Shown piece after piece: positions 1 through 5,269 of a DNA stretch of 6,826 nt (within the stretch, counting starts at the first letter, position 1; each line of letters begins with the position of its first letter). Under the pieces are notes generated by a model that worked only from the letters and a program-made list of their open reading frames with translations, was not told the DNA's origin and ran no database searches. The position numbers were made by a program, and so were the translations under genes. The DNA lies in NCBI GenBank assembly GCA_937983085.1, contig CALJKZ010000329.1:1-6826 (forward strand), written 5' to 3'. This DNA comes from an uncultured Gemmatimonadales bacterium. Lineage in GTDB: Bacteria > Gemmatimonadota > Gemmatimonadetes > Longimicrobiales > Gaopeijiaceae.

Positions 1-1
1 C

Positions 2-259
2 TCGACGGTGGCCTTCGGCTTCCCGCCCGTCGAGGCGCCGATCGATCCCGGGGATCCGGGTAGCCGGCTGACCACCCTCGACGATCCGATCCGGCTGGGG
101 AGCTCGAACATGGCCTCGTTCAGCCCGCTCGGCGGATCGACGCCGGGCTCGCTCTACCTCACCGACGGTCACTCCGAGCTGGCGGTGGTGCGGATCTTCG
201 GACGGACCGGCAAGGTCAAGGTGCTCGTCTACGACCGCGAGCTCGAGGTCTGGGAGTAG
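2..259 (+). CDS. GspH/FimT-like pseudopilin, C-terminal fragment (5' end outside window)
   Basis: The frame is open from the left edge and ends in TAG at 257-259, giving the last 85 residues of a protein whose start lies outside the window. The tail reads as the C-terminal beta-rich domain of GspH/FimT minor pseudopilins: a short strand around SFSPLGGS, then GSLYLTDG, then the strand AVVRIFGRTGKVKVLVYD, which resembles the family's 'I.L.(N/D)G....V.V...TGRVRV' ending. Members of this family are minor subunits at the tip of type II secretion pseudopili or type IV pili, processed by a prepilin peptidase at an N-terminal site. That N-terminal methylation site and membrane helix would lie upstream and cannot be seen here, so the assignment rests on the tail alone. 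A GTG at 8 is in frame but is internal and unlikely to be the start. No downstream gene on this strand is close enough to suggest an operon; cutA starts 180 bp later. Confidence 0.6.
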   Translation, partial: STVAFGFPPVEAPIDPGDPGSRLTTLDDPIRLGSSNMASFSPLGGSTPGSLYLTDGHSELAVVRIFGRTGKVKVLVYDRELEVWE

Positions 260-287
260 CCGGGCCGGTCATCGCGAAGCGAGCCAA

Positions 288-309
288 GGGAGCGCAGCCG
301 AGGGCTCCC
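288..309 (+). terminator. Possible hairpin terminator after the pseudopilin gene
   Basis: GGGAGC at 288-293 and GCTCCC at 304-309 form a perfect 6-bp stem with a 10-base loop, 29 bases after the stop at 259. There is no T-tract, so an intrinsic terminator is only a weak reading. The same stretch contains two imperfect copies of a short word (AGCGAGCCAAGGG at 278-290 and AGCGCAGCCGAGGG at 291-304), so the stem may simply reflect low-complexity GC-rich sequence. Confidence 0.25.
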
Positions 310-401
310 GGCACCACGTCCGCCATCCTTCGTCCGCTCTCTCCGGGGAGCTCGATCGTGACTCCCACCCTCCTCGTTGGCGGTCGCCATCGAGCTGTTT
401 G

Positions 402-431
402 TTGACCGTCGTCGCGGCCTTCCAGTATCGT
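402..431 (+). promoter_or_regulatory. Putative promoter of cutA, very close to the start codon
   Basis: TTGACC at 402-407 matches a sigma-70 -35 box in five of six positions. TATCGT at 426-431, after an 18-base spacer, or AGTATC at 424-429, after 16 bases, could serve as -10. Initiation would then fall roughly at 437-441, at or just before the ATG at 440. No Shine-Dalgarno lies between the -10 and the ATG. Confidence 0.45.
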
Positions 432-439
432 CCCCGGCC

Positions 440-784
440 ATGGGAGCGATCTCGGTTCTGACCACCGTGGGTACCGAGCTCGAAGCGAATCAGCTCGCCG
501 AGGAGCTGCTCGAGCGGCGCCACGCCGCCTGCGTCAACATCATCTCGGGCGTACGGTCGGTCTATCGCTGGCGGGGCACGATCTGCAAGGACAGCGAGTA
601 CCTGCTGGTCATCAAGACCCTCGAGGAGGAGTACGACCAGGTCGCGGCGACCATCCAGGAGCTGCACAGCTACGACCTGCCCGAGATCCTGACCTTCCCG
701 AGCGGCGGCGACGCCGACTTCCTCGGCTGGATCGCGTCCTGCCTCGACAAGAACGCCGAGTTCGACGACGACGAGGCCGAGTAG
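440..784 (+). CDS. cutA: CutA-type divalent-cation tolerance protein
   Basis: The product is 114 residues, the usual length for CutA (about 105-115), a small cytoplasmic trimer with a PII-like ferredoxin fold. CutA was named for copper tolerance in E. coli; its physiological role elsewhere is not settled. The family blocks are clear: AEELLERRHAACVNIISGVRSV (residues about 20-41), YRWRGTI then D-E-LLVIKT (42-60), and the C-terminal block HSYDLPEILTFPSGGDADFLGWI (76-98), the counterpart of the usual 'HPYEVPEI....G...YL.WI'. Ser replaces the common Pro in that motif. The last residues are acidic (EFDDDEAE). I chose the ATG at 440 because the family's N-terminal strand begins right after it (AISVLTTVGTELEA); an in-frame GTG at 377 would add 21 residues that do not look like CutA. 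No ribosome binding site precedes this ATG, and a promoter-like sequence ends 8 bases before it, so the mRNA may be leaderless. The gene converges with the trans-sulfuration gene to its right. Confidence 0.93.
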   Translation: MGAISVLTTVGTELEANQLAEELLERRHAACVNIISGVRSVYRWRGTICKDSEYLLVIKTLEEEYDQVAATIQELHSYDLPEILTFPSGGDADFLGWIASCLDKNAEFDDDEAE

Positions 785-793
785 GCGGACACC

Positions 794-832
794 GAACGGG
801 CGGGGGCGGTCGTCGCTCCGTCCTACCCGTTC
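794..832. terminator. Inverted repeat between the convergent cutA and trans-sulfuration genes
   Basis: GAACGGG at 794-800 is perfectly complementary to CCCGTTC at 826-832. A few further GC/GU pairs are possible inside (803-804 with 822-823). It lies 9 bases after the cutA stop and about 43 bases after the stop of the leftward gene, where a shared bidirectional terminator would be expected. No T-tract is present on either strand, so termination is inferred from position and symmetry only. Confidence 0.35.
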
Positions 833-875
833 CGTGCTCGCGCTGGGGCCGGCACGGACTGCTGAGAAGGTCGGG

Positions 876-2033
876 CTAGGCGCCCAGGGCCCGCTCGAGG
901 TCGGCGATGAGATCGGCCTCGTCCTCGAGGCCGACCGAGACGCGGACCAGGCCGTCGGTGATACCGATCTTGAGCCGCTGGTCGCGGGGGATCGAGGCGT
1001 GCGTCATCGAAGCCGGATGCGAGATGAGCGTCTCGACGCCGCCGAGGCTCTCGGCGAGCGTCATGACCTCCAGAGCGTTGAGCACCCTCTCAGCCTTCTC
1101 GTAGGAGCCCAGGTCGAACGAGATGAGCGCCCCGAAGCCTCCGGCCTGGCGGCGCTGCAGCTCGTGGCCGGGGTGATCGGGCAGCCCGGGGTAGAGAACC
1201 CGAGAGACTTCGGGGTGGTCGTCCAGGAACGACGCGACGGCGCGGCCGCTCGCCTCGTGGCGCTCCATGCGCACCTCGAGCGTCTTGATGCCGCGCAGCG
1301 TGAGATAGCTGTCCATCGGACCGAGCACCGCGCCCGCTGATTTCTGCACGAAGGCGAACCAGTCGGCGTGCTCCTCGGCCGCCGCGACCAGCACGCCTCC
1401 CAGAGCGTCGCTGTGGCCGTTGAGGAACTTGGTCGCGGAGTGGATGACGATGTCCGCGCCGAGCTCGATCGGTCGCTGGAAGTAGGGCGACATGAAGGTG
1501 TTGTCGACCACCAGCAGCGCTTCGTGCCGGTGCGCTATCTCGGCCGCACCGGCGAGGTCGGTCACCTCCATCAGCGGATTGGTCGGTGTCTCGACGTAGA
1601 CCATCCTGGTGCGCTCGGTGAGCGCCGACTCGATCGTCTCGAGCCGGCTGGTGTCGACCCAGGAGAACTCCAGCCCGTAGCGATCGAGGATCTGCGTGAA
1701 GAGTCGGAAAGTCCCACCGTAGACCGACTGGGACGCCACCACGTGGTCGCCCTGGGAGAGCAGCGTCGTGAGGGCGTCGATCGCCGCCATGCCCGACGCG
1801 AAGGCGTGACCCGAGACACCGCCTTCGAGTGAGGCGACGTTGCGCTCGAGGGCGGCGCGGGTCGGGTTCTGCACCCGCGCGTACTCGTAGCCCTTGTGCC
1901 GACCCAGCTGGTCGTGGACGTAGGTCGAGGTCTGGTAGATGGGGACCGTCACCGCGCCGGTTGCCGGATCGGGTGGCTGGCCGGCATGGATGGCGCGAGT
2001 CGCGAACTTGAGGTCCTTCGGGTCACCTTTCAA
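876..2033 (-). CDS. metB: PLP-dependent trans-sulfuration enzyme (cystathionine gamma-synthase / gamma-lyase family)
   Basis: The product is 385 residues, the normal length for the Cys/Met metabolism PLP enzyme family. Expected landmarks are present: the N-terminal FATRAIHAGQ.PD..TGAV..PIYQTSTY, the YEYARVQNPTR segment (Tyr51 and Arg53, which reach the phosphate of the neighbouring subunit's PLP), GMAAI near 81-85, Tyr105 in SVYGGT stacking on the cofactor, Asp177 in VVDNTF contacting the pyridine nitrogen, Lys202 in SATK as the Schiff-base lysine, the SLGGVETLISHPASMTH block, and a C-terminal RVSVGLE with the carboxylate-binding Arg. Cystathionine gamma-synthase joins an activated homoserine and cysteine; gamma-lyase runs the reverse trans-sulfuration step. 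Sequence by eye does not separate the two, so the symbol is a best guess. I chose TTG at 2033 because GGGAG (2044-2040) sits six bases upstream and homology begins right after it; the open frame continues to 2297 but that extension is non-homologous and crosses a palindromic element. mtnA is divergent. Confidence 0.88.
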   Translation of the reverse strand: MKGDPKDLKFATRAIHAGQPPDPATGAVTVPIYQTSTYVHDQLGRHKGYEYARVQNPTRAALERNVASLEGGVSGHAFASGMAAIDALTTLLSQGDHVVASQSVYGGTFRLFTQILDRYGLEFSWVDTSRLETIESALTERTRMVYVETPTNPLMEVTDLAGAAEIAHRHEALLVVDNTFMSPYFQRPIELGADIVIHSATKFLNGHSDALGGVLVAAAEEHADWFAFVQKSAGAVLGPMDSYLTLRGIKTLEVRMERHEASGRAVASFLDDHPEVSRVLYPGLPDHPGHELQRRQAGGFGALISFDLGSYEKAERVLNALEVMTLAESLGGVETLISHPASMTHASIPRDQRLKIGITDGLVRVSVGLEDEADLIADLERALGA

Positions 2034-2064
2034 GATAGTCTCCCGGTGCAGGGTCGGAGGGCGG

Positions 2065-2070
2065 ATTGTA
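2065..2070 (-). promoter_or_regulatory. -10 box for the trans-sulfuration gene
   Basis: Read on the - strand this hexamer is TACAAT, one base from the sigma-70 consensus. It would start transcription near 2058, about 25 bases before the TTG start. The hexamer at -35 spacing has no resemblance to TTGACA, so the promoter may be activator-dependent or the box may be fortuitous. Confidence 0.4.
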
Positions 2071-2149
2071 GCTCGAAAGCCCTTTACCGAGAGGAACACC
2101 GGGGCGGGCTCGTTCCTTCCCGCGGCGCGGCCGTCTTCCACACACCCAC

Positions 2150-2224
2150 GTAGGGGCGGAGCTCGTCTCCGCCCGTGGTGCCGGGCCGCTCGGCCATCCG
2201 GGTCGAGGCAAGCTCGACCCCTAC
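2150..2224. repeat. Nested palindromic REP-like element (three hairpins inside an outer stem)
   Basis: An outer pair, GTAGGGG at 2150-2156 and CCCCTAC at 2218-2224, encloses three perfect hairpins. These are GGGCGGAG (2154-2161) with CTCCGCCC (2167-2174); GGCCG (2184-2188) with CGGCC (2191-2195); and GGGTCGAG (2200-2207) with CTCGACCC (2213-2220). The outer arms overlap the first and third hairpins by a few bases, so the outer stem and full inner stems compete or form a junction. Paired hairpins bounded by GTAGGGG and CCCCTAC resemble the REP/BIME-type intergenic repeats of many environmental bacteria, which are often mobilised by RAYT (REP-associated tyrosine transposase) proteins. Only one copy lies in this window, so family membership is an inference from shape. 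Confidence 0.7.
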
Positions 2225-2286
2225 ATGCCGGGACGGTCGCACCGGCCTCGTCCCGGCGTCCGCCGCGGGCCGTCACCCTCCGCGGC

Positions 2287-2314
2287 TTGCCGCCCACCCG
2301 AGCCGAGCTATGAT
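2287..2314 (+). promoter_or_regulatory. mtnA promoter
   Basis: TTGCCG at 2287-2292 (-35), a 16-base spacer and TATGAT at 2309-2314 (-10, one base off consensus) form a good sigma-70 promoter. Transcription would start near 2321, leaving a leader of about 35 bases that ends in a strong GGAGG (2343-2347). Confidence 0.55.
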
Positions 2315-2343
2315 CCGCCGACGCCGACTATCATCCGCCGACG
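2308..2343 (+). repeat. 20-bp-period direct repeat over the mtnA promoter start site
   Basis: A 16-base word beginning CTAT.ATCCGCC occurs at 2308-2323 and again at 2328-2343 with one difference (G versus C at the fifth base). The first copy contains the -10 box and the expected start site; the second ends at the first base of the Shine-Dalgarno. Two copies about two helical turns apart could be an operator, or a small tandem duplication with no function. Confidence 0.5.
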
Positions 2344-2355
2344 GAGGACGACGAC

Positions 2356-3426
2356 ATGAACGAAACCGCGACCCAGAGTGAGGTCTTTTCCCCCATCCGC
2401 TGGACCGACGACGATCGTCTGGAGCTCTTGGAGCAGACGCTCCTGCCGCGCGAAGCGGGCCGGCCCCAGTCCCCCCACCCGGAGACGGTCGCCGACGCGC
2501 TCTACCGCCTGGCGGTGCGCGGCGCTCCGGCCATCGGCGTGGCGGCCGCCTACGGACTGGTGGTCGGCTTGAAGACCGCCGGCGACACCCCGCTGACCGA
2601 GCGCTTCGACGAGGTCGCCGATCTGCTCGGCGCGACCCGACCGACGGCGGTCAACCTGCAGTGGGCCATCGACCAGGGCACCGAGGTCTTCGACGGTCTC
2701 CTGGATCGCGATCCCGAGGAGGTCATCGCGGGCCTGCTCGAGTGGGCCAAGCGCGTCCACCGCGAGGACATCGAGTCGTGCCAGCGGATGGGCGAGTACG
2801 CCGTCGAGCTCTTCGGCGAGGGGAGCCGTGTCCTGACGCACTGCAACGCCGGTGCGCTGGCGACCGGCGGCTACGGCACCGCGGTCGGTGTCATCACCTC
2901 GGCCTTCAACGCCGGCAAGCTGGGCATGGTGTGGGTCGACGAGACCCGGCCGCTCCTGCAGGGCGCCCGTCTCACCGCCTGGGAGCTCAAGCGCCTCGGC
3001 ATTCCGTTCAAGCTGGTGACCGACTCGAGTGTCGGGGCTCTGATGACCCACGGGCACGTCGATCGGATCGTCGTCGGCTCCGACCGCATCGCCGCCAACG
3101 GCGACGTCGCCAACAAGATCGGGACCTACACGGTGGCCGTGCTGGCCCAACGCCACGGCGTGCCCTTCTATGTCGCCGCGCCGCTGTCGACCATCGACCG
3201 GGTCACGCCGACGGGTGCCGACATCCCCATCGAGCAGCGCTCGATCGACGAGATCACTCGCGTCTTCGGCACCGACGTGGCGCCGGAGGACATCGACGCG
3301 GCGAACTACGCCTTCGACGTCACGCCGAACGAGCTGGTGGCGGCGATCATCACCGAGATGGGGATCCTGCGTCCGCCGTACAAGGAGAGCATCGCGGAGG
3401 CGTTCGAGCGGAAGGCGGCGGGGTAG
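2356..3426 (+). CDS. mtnA: S-methyl-5-thioribose-1-phosphate isomerase
   Basis: The product has 356 residues, typical of MtnA, which converts methylthioribose-1-phosphate to methylthioribulose-1-phosphate in the methionine salvage pathway that recycles methylthioadenosine. It belongs to the eIF2B alpha/beta/delta-like fold. Diagnostic parts are VRGAPAIGVAAAYGL (54-68), NLQWAID (100-106), THCNAGALATGGYGTA (161-176) with the catalytic Cys163, VWVDETRPLLQGARLTAWEL (192-211), and THGHVDRIVVGSDRIAANGD (231-250) with the catalytic Asp243, followed by VANKIGTY (251-258), part of the substrate site. HGVPFYVAAPLSTID (267-281) and a C-terminal FDVTPNELVAAIITEMGI (320-337) complete the family signature. 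The ATG at 2356 is set by GGAGG eight bases upstream and by a promoter just before it. Conservation of both catalytic residues separates it from the regulatory eIF2B-like paralogues and from ribose-1,5-bisphosphate isomerase. No other salvage gene (mtnB, mtnC, mtnD, mtnK) is adjacent in the window. Confidence 0.95.
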   Translation: MNETATQSEVFSPIRWTDDDRLELLEQTLLPREAGRPQSPHPETVADALYRLAVRGAPAIGVAAAYGLVVGLKTAGDTPLTERFDEVADLLGATRPTAVNLQWAIDQGTEVFDGLLDRDPEEVIAGLLEWAKRVHREDIESCQRMGEYAVELFGEGSRVLTHCNAGALATGGYGTAVGVITSAFNAGKLGMVWVDETRPLLQGARLTAWELKRLGIPFKLVTDSSVGALMTHGHVDRIVVGSDRIAANGDVANKIGTYTVAVLAQRHGVPFYVAAPLSTIDRVTPTGADIPIEQRSIDEITRVFGTDVAPEDIDAANYAFDVTPNELVAAIITEMGILRPPYKESIAEAFERKAAG

Positions 3427-3440
3427 GTCGGCGGCGAGCG

Positions 3441-4673
3441 CTATCCGCCGGCCAGGCGTCGGAACGGCTGCAGGCGCCGATAGGCGAGCGACCGCCACAG
3501 CCACTCGAGAGGCCCGTAGCGGAAACGGCGGAGCCACAGGGGCGAGACCGCGAGTTGGAGGGCCCAAACTGCAAGGACGATCAGCGCCTGGCCGCTTCGC
3601 TCGACTCGACCGAAGAGCCCGAACCCGTGTCCGTAGAAGATCGTCGTGCAGATCACCGTCTGGAGGATGTAGTTCGTGAACGCCGTGCGCCCGACCGCGG
3701 CGAAGGGGCGTGTCCAACGTGCCAGGTTCGGATTCCCGCACGCGAGCATCACCGCGCTCACCCAGCCCAGGCTCACCAAGAGGCTTCCCCAGTAGTTGTA
3801 CTGGAGACCGAAGAGGAAGAACTCCGGCGTTTTCCAGCCGGAGGCGACGTTTTGCCGTAGGCCGAACACCACGATGGGGATCCCGACGACCGCTGTGACA
3901 GCCAAGAGCCTCCGATAGAACCGCGGCGACCGAGCGCCCGTGAGGACGCCGAGCTTGAAGAGCGCCATCCCCAAGAGCATGAGCCCACTCACGCGCCAGA
4001 CAGCCCACGAGAGCAATGTGATCGTCTCCATCTCGAGCGCGCGCGGTACCCGTTCACTCATCTGCGCGAGCCAGCCGCCCCGGTAGACGCTGATCTCAGC
4101 GGCCAACGCGTCCGCTGGCGGTGAGAGGTCGTGGGACACGCTCTCGAGCATCTCGGGAGGCCACGACTCCAGGGTCCAACCGCCGACGAGGGAGAACAGC
4201 GATGCCATTCCGATCGAGGCGAGCCCGATGAGGATCAGTCGCTTCGGAGGCAGCGTCCGCAAAGGGAAGACGACGAGTCCACACACTCCGTACCAGAACA
4301 GGATGTCGTCGTACCAGAGCAGGTGCGCGTGCAGGAGACCGAACGCGATGAGCCAGAGCATGCGCCGCCTGTGGAGCGCCCCGGTCGCCCGGCCGCGGGC
4401 CGCGTGGCGGTCCGTCATCAGGACGATACCGGCCCCGAAGAGCATCGAGAATTTGGCCATGAACTTCATGTCCGCCAGCACGTGCGTCAGACGCCAGACC
4501 CAGCCATTCACGCCGCCGAGATCGCCGTAGACGCTCGGGTTGAAGTAGGCGGCGGCAGGCATCGAGAAGGCGCTGATGTTCATGGTGAGGATGCCAAGGA
4601 GTGCCACGCCTCTCAGCACGTCGAGGGCGTCGATCCGTTCCGATTCTCGAACAGGCGTGAGTGGGGTCGGCAA
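3441..4673 (-). CDS. DUF418 / YeiB-type multi-pass membrane protein
   Basis: The product has 410 residues with about ten hydrophobic segments (approximately 18-38, 72-88, 104-120, 124-139, 144-164, 217-238, 255-272, 294-312, 330-348, 361-380), so it is an inner-membrane protein. The N-terminus has the family opening RIDALDVLRGVALLGILTMN (13-32) and KFSMLFGAGIVLM (74-86). The C-terminal third matches DUF418: PFAAVGRTAFTNYILQTVI (323-341) and YGPLEWLWRSL (386-396). YeiB-like proteins are often compared with membrane acyltransferases, but no reaction is established, so I give none. I chose the TTG at 4673 because GGAG (4682-4679) lies five bases upstream and the family motif begins 12 residues later. 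A TTG at 4739 would add 22 residues with no clear ribosome binding site. The stop is 14 bases from that of convergent mtnA. ssrA lies about 207 bases upstream on the same strand, so read-through from it is possible. Confidence 0.85.
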   Translation of the reverse strand: MPTPLTPVRESERIDALDVLRGVALLGILTMNISAFSMPAAAYFNPSVYGDLGGVNGWVWRLTHVLADMKFMAKFSMLFGAGIVLMTDRHAARGRATGALHRRRMLWLIAFGLLHAHLLWYDDILFWYGVCGLVVFPLRTLPPKRLILIGLASIGMASLFSLVGGWTLESWPPEMLESVSHDLSPPADALAAEISVYRGGWLAQMSERVPRALEMETITLLSWAVWRVSGLMLLGMALFKLGVLTGARSPRFYRRLLAVTAVVGIPIVVFGLRQNVASGWKTPEFFLFGLQYNYWGSLLVSLGWVSAVMLACGNPNLARWTRPFAAVGRTAFTNYILQTVICTTIFYGHGFGLFGRVERSGQALIVLAVWALQLAVSPLWLRRFRYGPLEWLWRSLAYRRLQPFRRLAGG

Positions 4674-4696
4674 GATTGCTCCAAGGTATCGTCGGT

Positions 4697-4723
4697 CGAG
4701 TACGGTGAAGACTCTGCCGTCAA
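4697..4723 (-). promoter_or_regulatory. Weak promoter candidate for the DUF418 gene
   Basis: On the - strand TTGACG (4723-4718) is a near-perfect -35, followed after only 15 bases by TACTCG (4702-4697), a poor -10. The position, about 25-45 bases before the TTG start, fits. The short spacer and weak -10 make it tentative. Confidence 0.25.
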
Positions 4724-4739
4724 GGCGCCGCGCTGGCAA

Positions 4740-4885
4740 GGCGGCTCCGCCGCCACGGGGTTCGAGGCCCGCCGCGGGTCGGCCGAGCTGAGAATAGAGA
4801 AATGGTGCCGTGAACTGGTGGCGGCTCCGCCGCCACGGGTTCGAGTCCCGCCGCGGTCGGCTGAGCTGAGAATCGTGAAATGGTG
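4740..4885. repeat. Two tandem hairpin-rich repeats ending at the tmRNA 3' end
   Basis: The segment at 4740-4807 recurs at 4820-4885 with a period of about 80 bases. By eye the copies differ by four substitutions and two single-base indels. Each unit, on the + strand, has a GGCGG(CTCCG)CCGCC hairpin (in copy two extended to GTGGCGG 4818-4824 with CCGCCAC 4830-4836), then a T-arm-like CGGG...TTCGAG...CCCGCCGC segment, then GAGCTGAGAAT, and ends in GAAATGGTG. In copy two that final TGGTG is the complement of the CACCA end of tmRNA, so the repeat overlaps the last five bases of the ssrA gene. The region carries no gene. It lies between ssrA and the DUF418 gene and would be the 3' trailer of the tmRNA precursor. 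Confidence 0.8.
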
Positions 4886-4907
4886 GAGGCGGCGGGACTC
4901 GAACCCG
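4836..4907. repeat. Perfect 19-bp inverted repeat of the tmRNA T-arm
   Basis: CGGGTTCGAGTCCCGCCGC at 4836-4854 on the + strand is the exact reverse complement of 4889-4907. That second arm encodes the T-stem/loop and part of the acceptor stem of tmRNA on the - strand. The arms are separated by 34 bases. In a tmRNA precursor reading past the CCA end, the downstream arm could pair with the T-arm. Copy one of the tandem repeat (4756-4775) has a degraded version of the same arm. Confidence 0.8.
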
Positions 4908-5233
4908 CGTCCGAAGAGCTCGCTGTGGGGTGTCTACGTGAGTAGCCTTCGTTTGGAAGTCTCGTCGCTCACGCTTTGGAAGAAGGCGTCCGGCGTGAGG
5001 ACCAGCCTCGATGAGAACCCGGATGCGACTCGAGGCGAATCACATCCATCGGGTCCGCTTCGGTGACATCCCGTCCGAGCGCCGCGAACCAGGGCACCCG
5101 GTGGGACGTCGCAGGCCTAATTAGGCCGCGAGAGCCAAGTTATCGTTGGCAGGTATGAATTCCGTTTGACGAGCGGAAACTCGGCACGCGACCCCACAGT
5201 CGACTTGCTCCCCGTCGAAACCGGAACGCCCCC
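4881..5233 (-). ncRNA. ssrA: Transfer-messenger RNA (one-piece tmRNA)
   Basis: tmRNA rescues stalled ribosomes by acting first as an alanyl-tRNA and then as a short mRNA that adds a proteolysis tag; it works with SmpB. The 3' end at 4881 is CCA, encoded in the gene. The 5' GGGGGCG (5233-5227) pairs with CGCCTCC before ACCA to give a 7-bp acceptor stem with one G-U pair. The T-arm is GCGGG, TTCGAGT, CCCGC, and the conserved D-like segment GGTTTCGACGGGG follows the acceptor strand. GGAGC near the 5' end pairs with GCTCT near the 3' end as helix 2a. Pseudoknot PK1 is recognisable: CGAG (5183-5180) with CTCG (5173-5170), and TTCCG (5178-5174) with CGGAA (5164-5160), ending nine bases before the tag. 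The length of 353 nt is normal for a one-piece molecule. The tag reading frame is listed separately. The 3' end overlaps a tandem repeat, and the 5' flank holds the promoter. Confidence 0.97.
5121..5150 (-). other. tmRNA tag reading frame, peptide ANDNLALAA
   Basis: Starting at the resume codon GCC (5150-5148), nine codons read Ala-Asn-Asp-Asn-Leu-Ala-Leu-Ala-Ala, then TAA at 5123-5121. The ALAA end is the ClpXP/ClpAP-type degron found in most bacterial tags, and the AND start matches E. coli's (A)ANDENYALAA. The tag is one residue shorter and lacks the aromatic residue before ALAA. The resume codon is GCC rather than the frequent GCA. The stop lies in a perfect 14-bp palindrome (5114-5127, GGCCTAATTAGGCC), which probably begins helix 5. 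Confidence 0.92.
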
Positions 5234-5235
5234 AG

Positions 5236-5269
5236 GTCCGAACGAGGTTCTTGAGAAAGAACGTCGGAC
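5236..5269 (-). other. Hairpin just upstream of the tmRNA 5' end
   Basis: GTTCTT (5247-5252) pairs with AAGAAC (5257-5262) around a four-base loop. Outside it, GTCCGA (5236-5241) pairs with TCGGAC (5264-5269), giving two 6-bp stems split by an asymmetric internal loop. It sits between the likely -10 box and the mature tmRNA end at 5233. It would be the 5' leader removed by RNase P if transcription starts at the upstream -10. It could instead terminate the upstream 172-residue protein gene, but no T-tract follows. Confidence 0.5.

Larger units (their letters stand above)
2034..2355. other. Divergent intergenic region between the trans-sulfuration gene and mtnA
   Basis: This 322-bp region carries no gene. 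Beside the leftward gene are its Shine-Dalgarno (2040-2044) and a -10 box (2065-2070). The middle (2150-2224) is a nested palindromic element. Beside mtnA are a promoter (2287-2314), a 20-bp-period direct repeat (2308-2343) and a GGAGG ribosome binding site (2343-2347, eight bases before the ATG). Both inferred 5' leaders are short (about 25-35 bases), so I see no room for a SAM-type riboswitch, although both flanking genes serve sulfur metabolism. The leftward open frame that runs through here to 2297 is Arg/Pro/Gly-rich and looks like chance openness in GC-rich DNA. Confidence 0.7.

Noticed and set aside
2034..2150. SAM-type riboswitch upstream of the trans-sulfuration gene
   Set aside because: The inferred leader is only about 25 bases, and no conserved SAM riboswitch core was visible in the longer upstream sequence.
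2034..2297. 88-residue N-terminal extension of the trans-sulfuration enzyme
   Set aside because: Family homology and a GGGAG ribosome binding site support the TTG at 2033. The extension crosses a palindromic element and has no homology-like sequence.
2661..3860. 399-codon open frame on the + strand overlapping mtnA and the DUF418 gene
   Set aside because: The product is Arg/His/Gly-rich, has no recognisable domain and starts inside mtnA in a different frame. It is an effect of high GC content.
2308..4008. 566-codon open frame on the - strand opposite mtnA
   Set aside because: It has low-complexity Arg/Gly/Asp-rich sequence with no motif and is antisense to mtnA, which carries all catalytic residues. 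It also overlaps the DUF418 gene in another frame.
4780..4860. Possible tRNA gene on the + strand ending in a GGGTTCGAGTCCC T-arm
   Set aside because: No matching acceptor 5' strand, D-arm or anticodon arm could be built upstream. The T-arm-like piece is better explained as an inverted copy of the tmRNA T-arm within a tandem repeat.
4740..4907. CRISPR array or integrase-bearing island at the ssrA 3' end
   Set aside because: There are only two repeat copies with no unique spacers, and no integrase or cargo gene. The next gene is an ordinary DUF418 membrane protein.
4131..5066. 311-codon open frame on the + strand running antisense to the DUF418 gene and into ssrA
   Set aside because: It lies opposite a well-supported membrane protein gene and the tmRNA. 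Its WRRRDSNPRP segment is the familiar false translation of the antisense of a tRNA-like T-arm.
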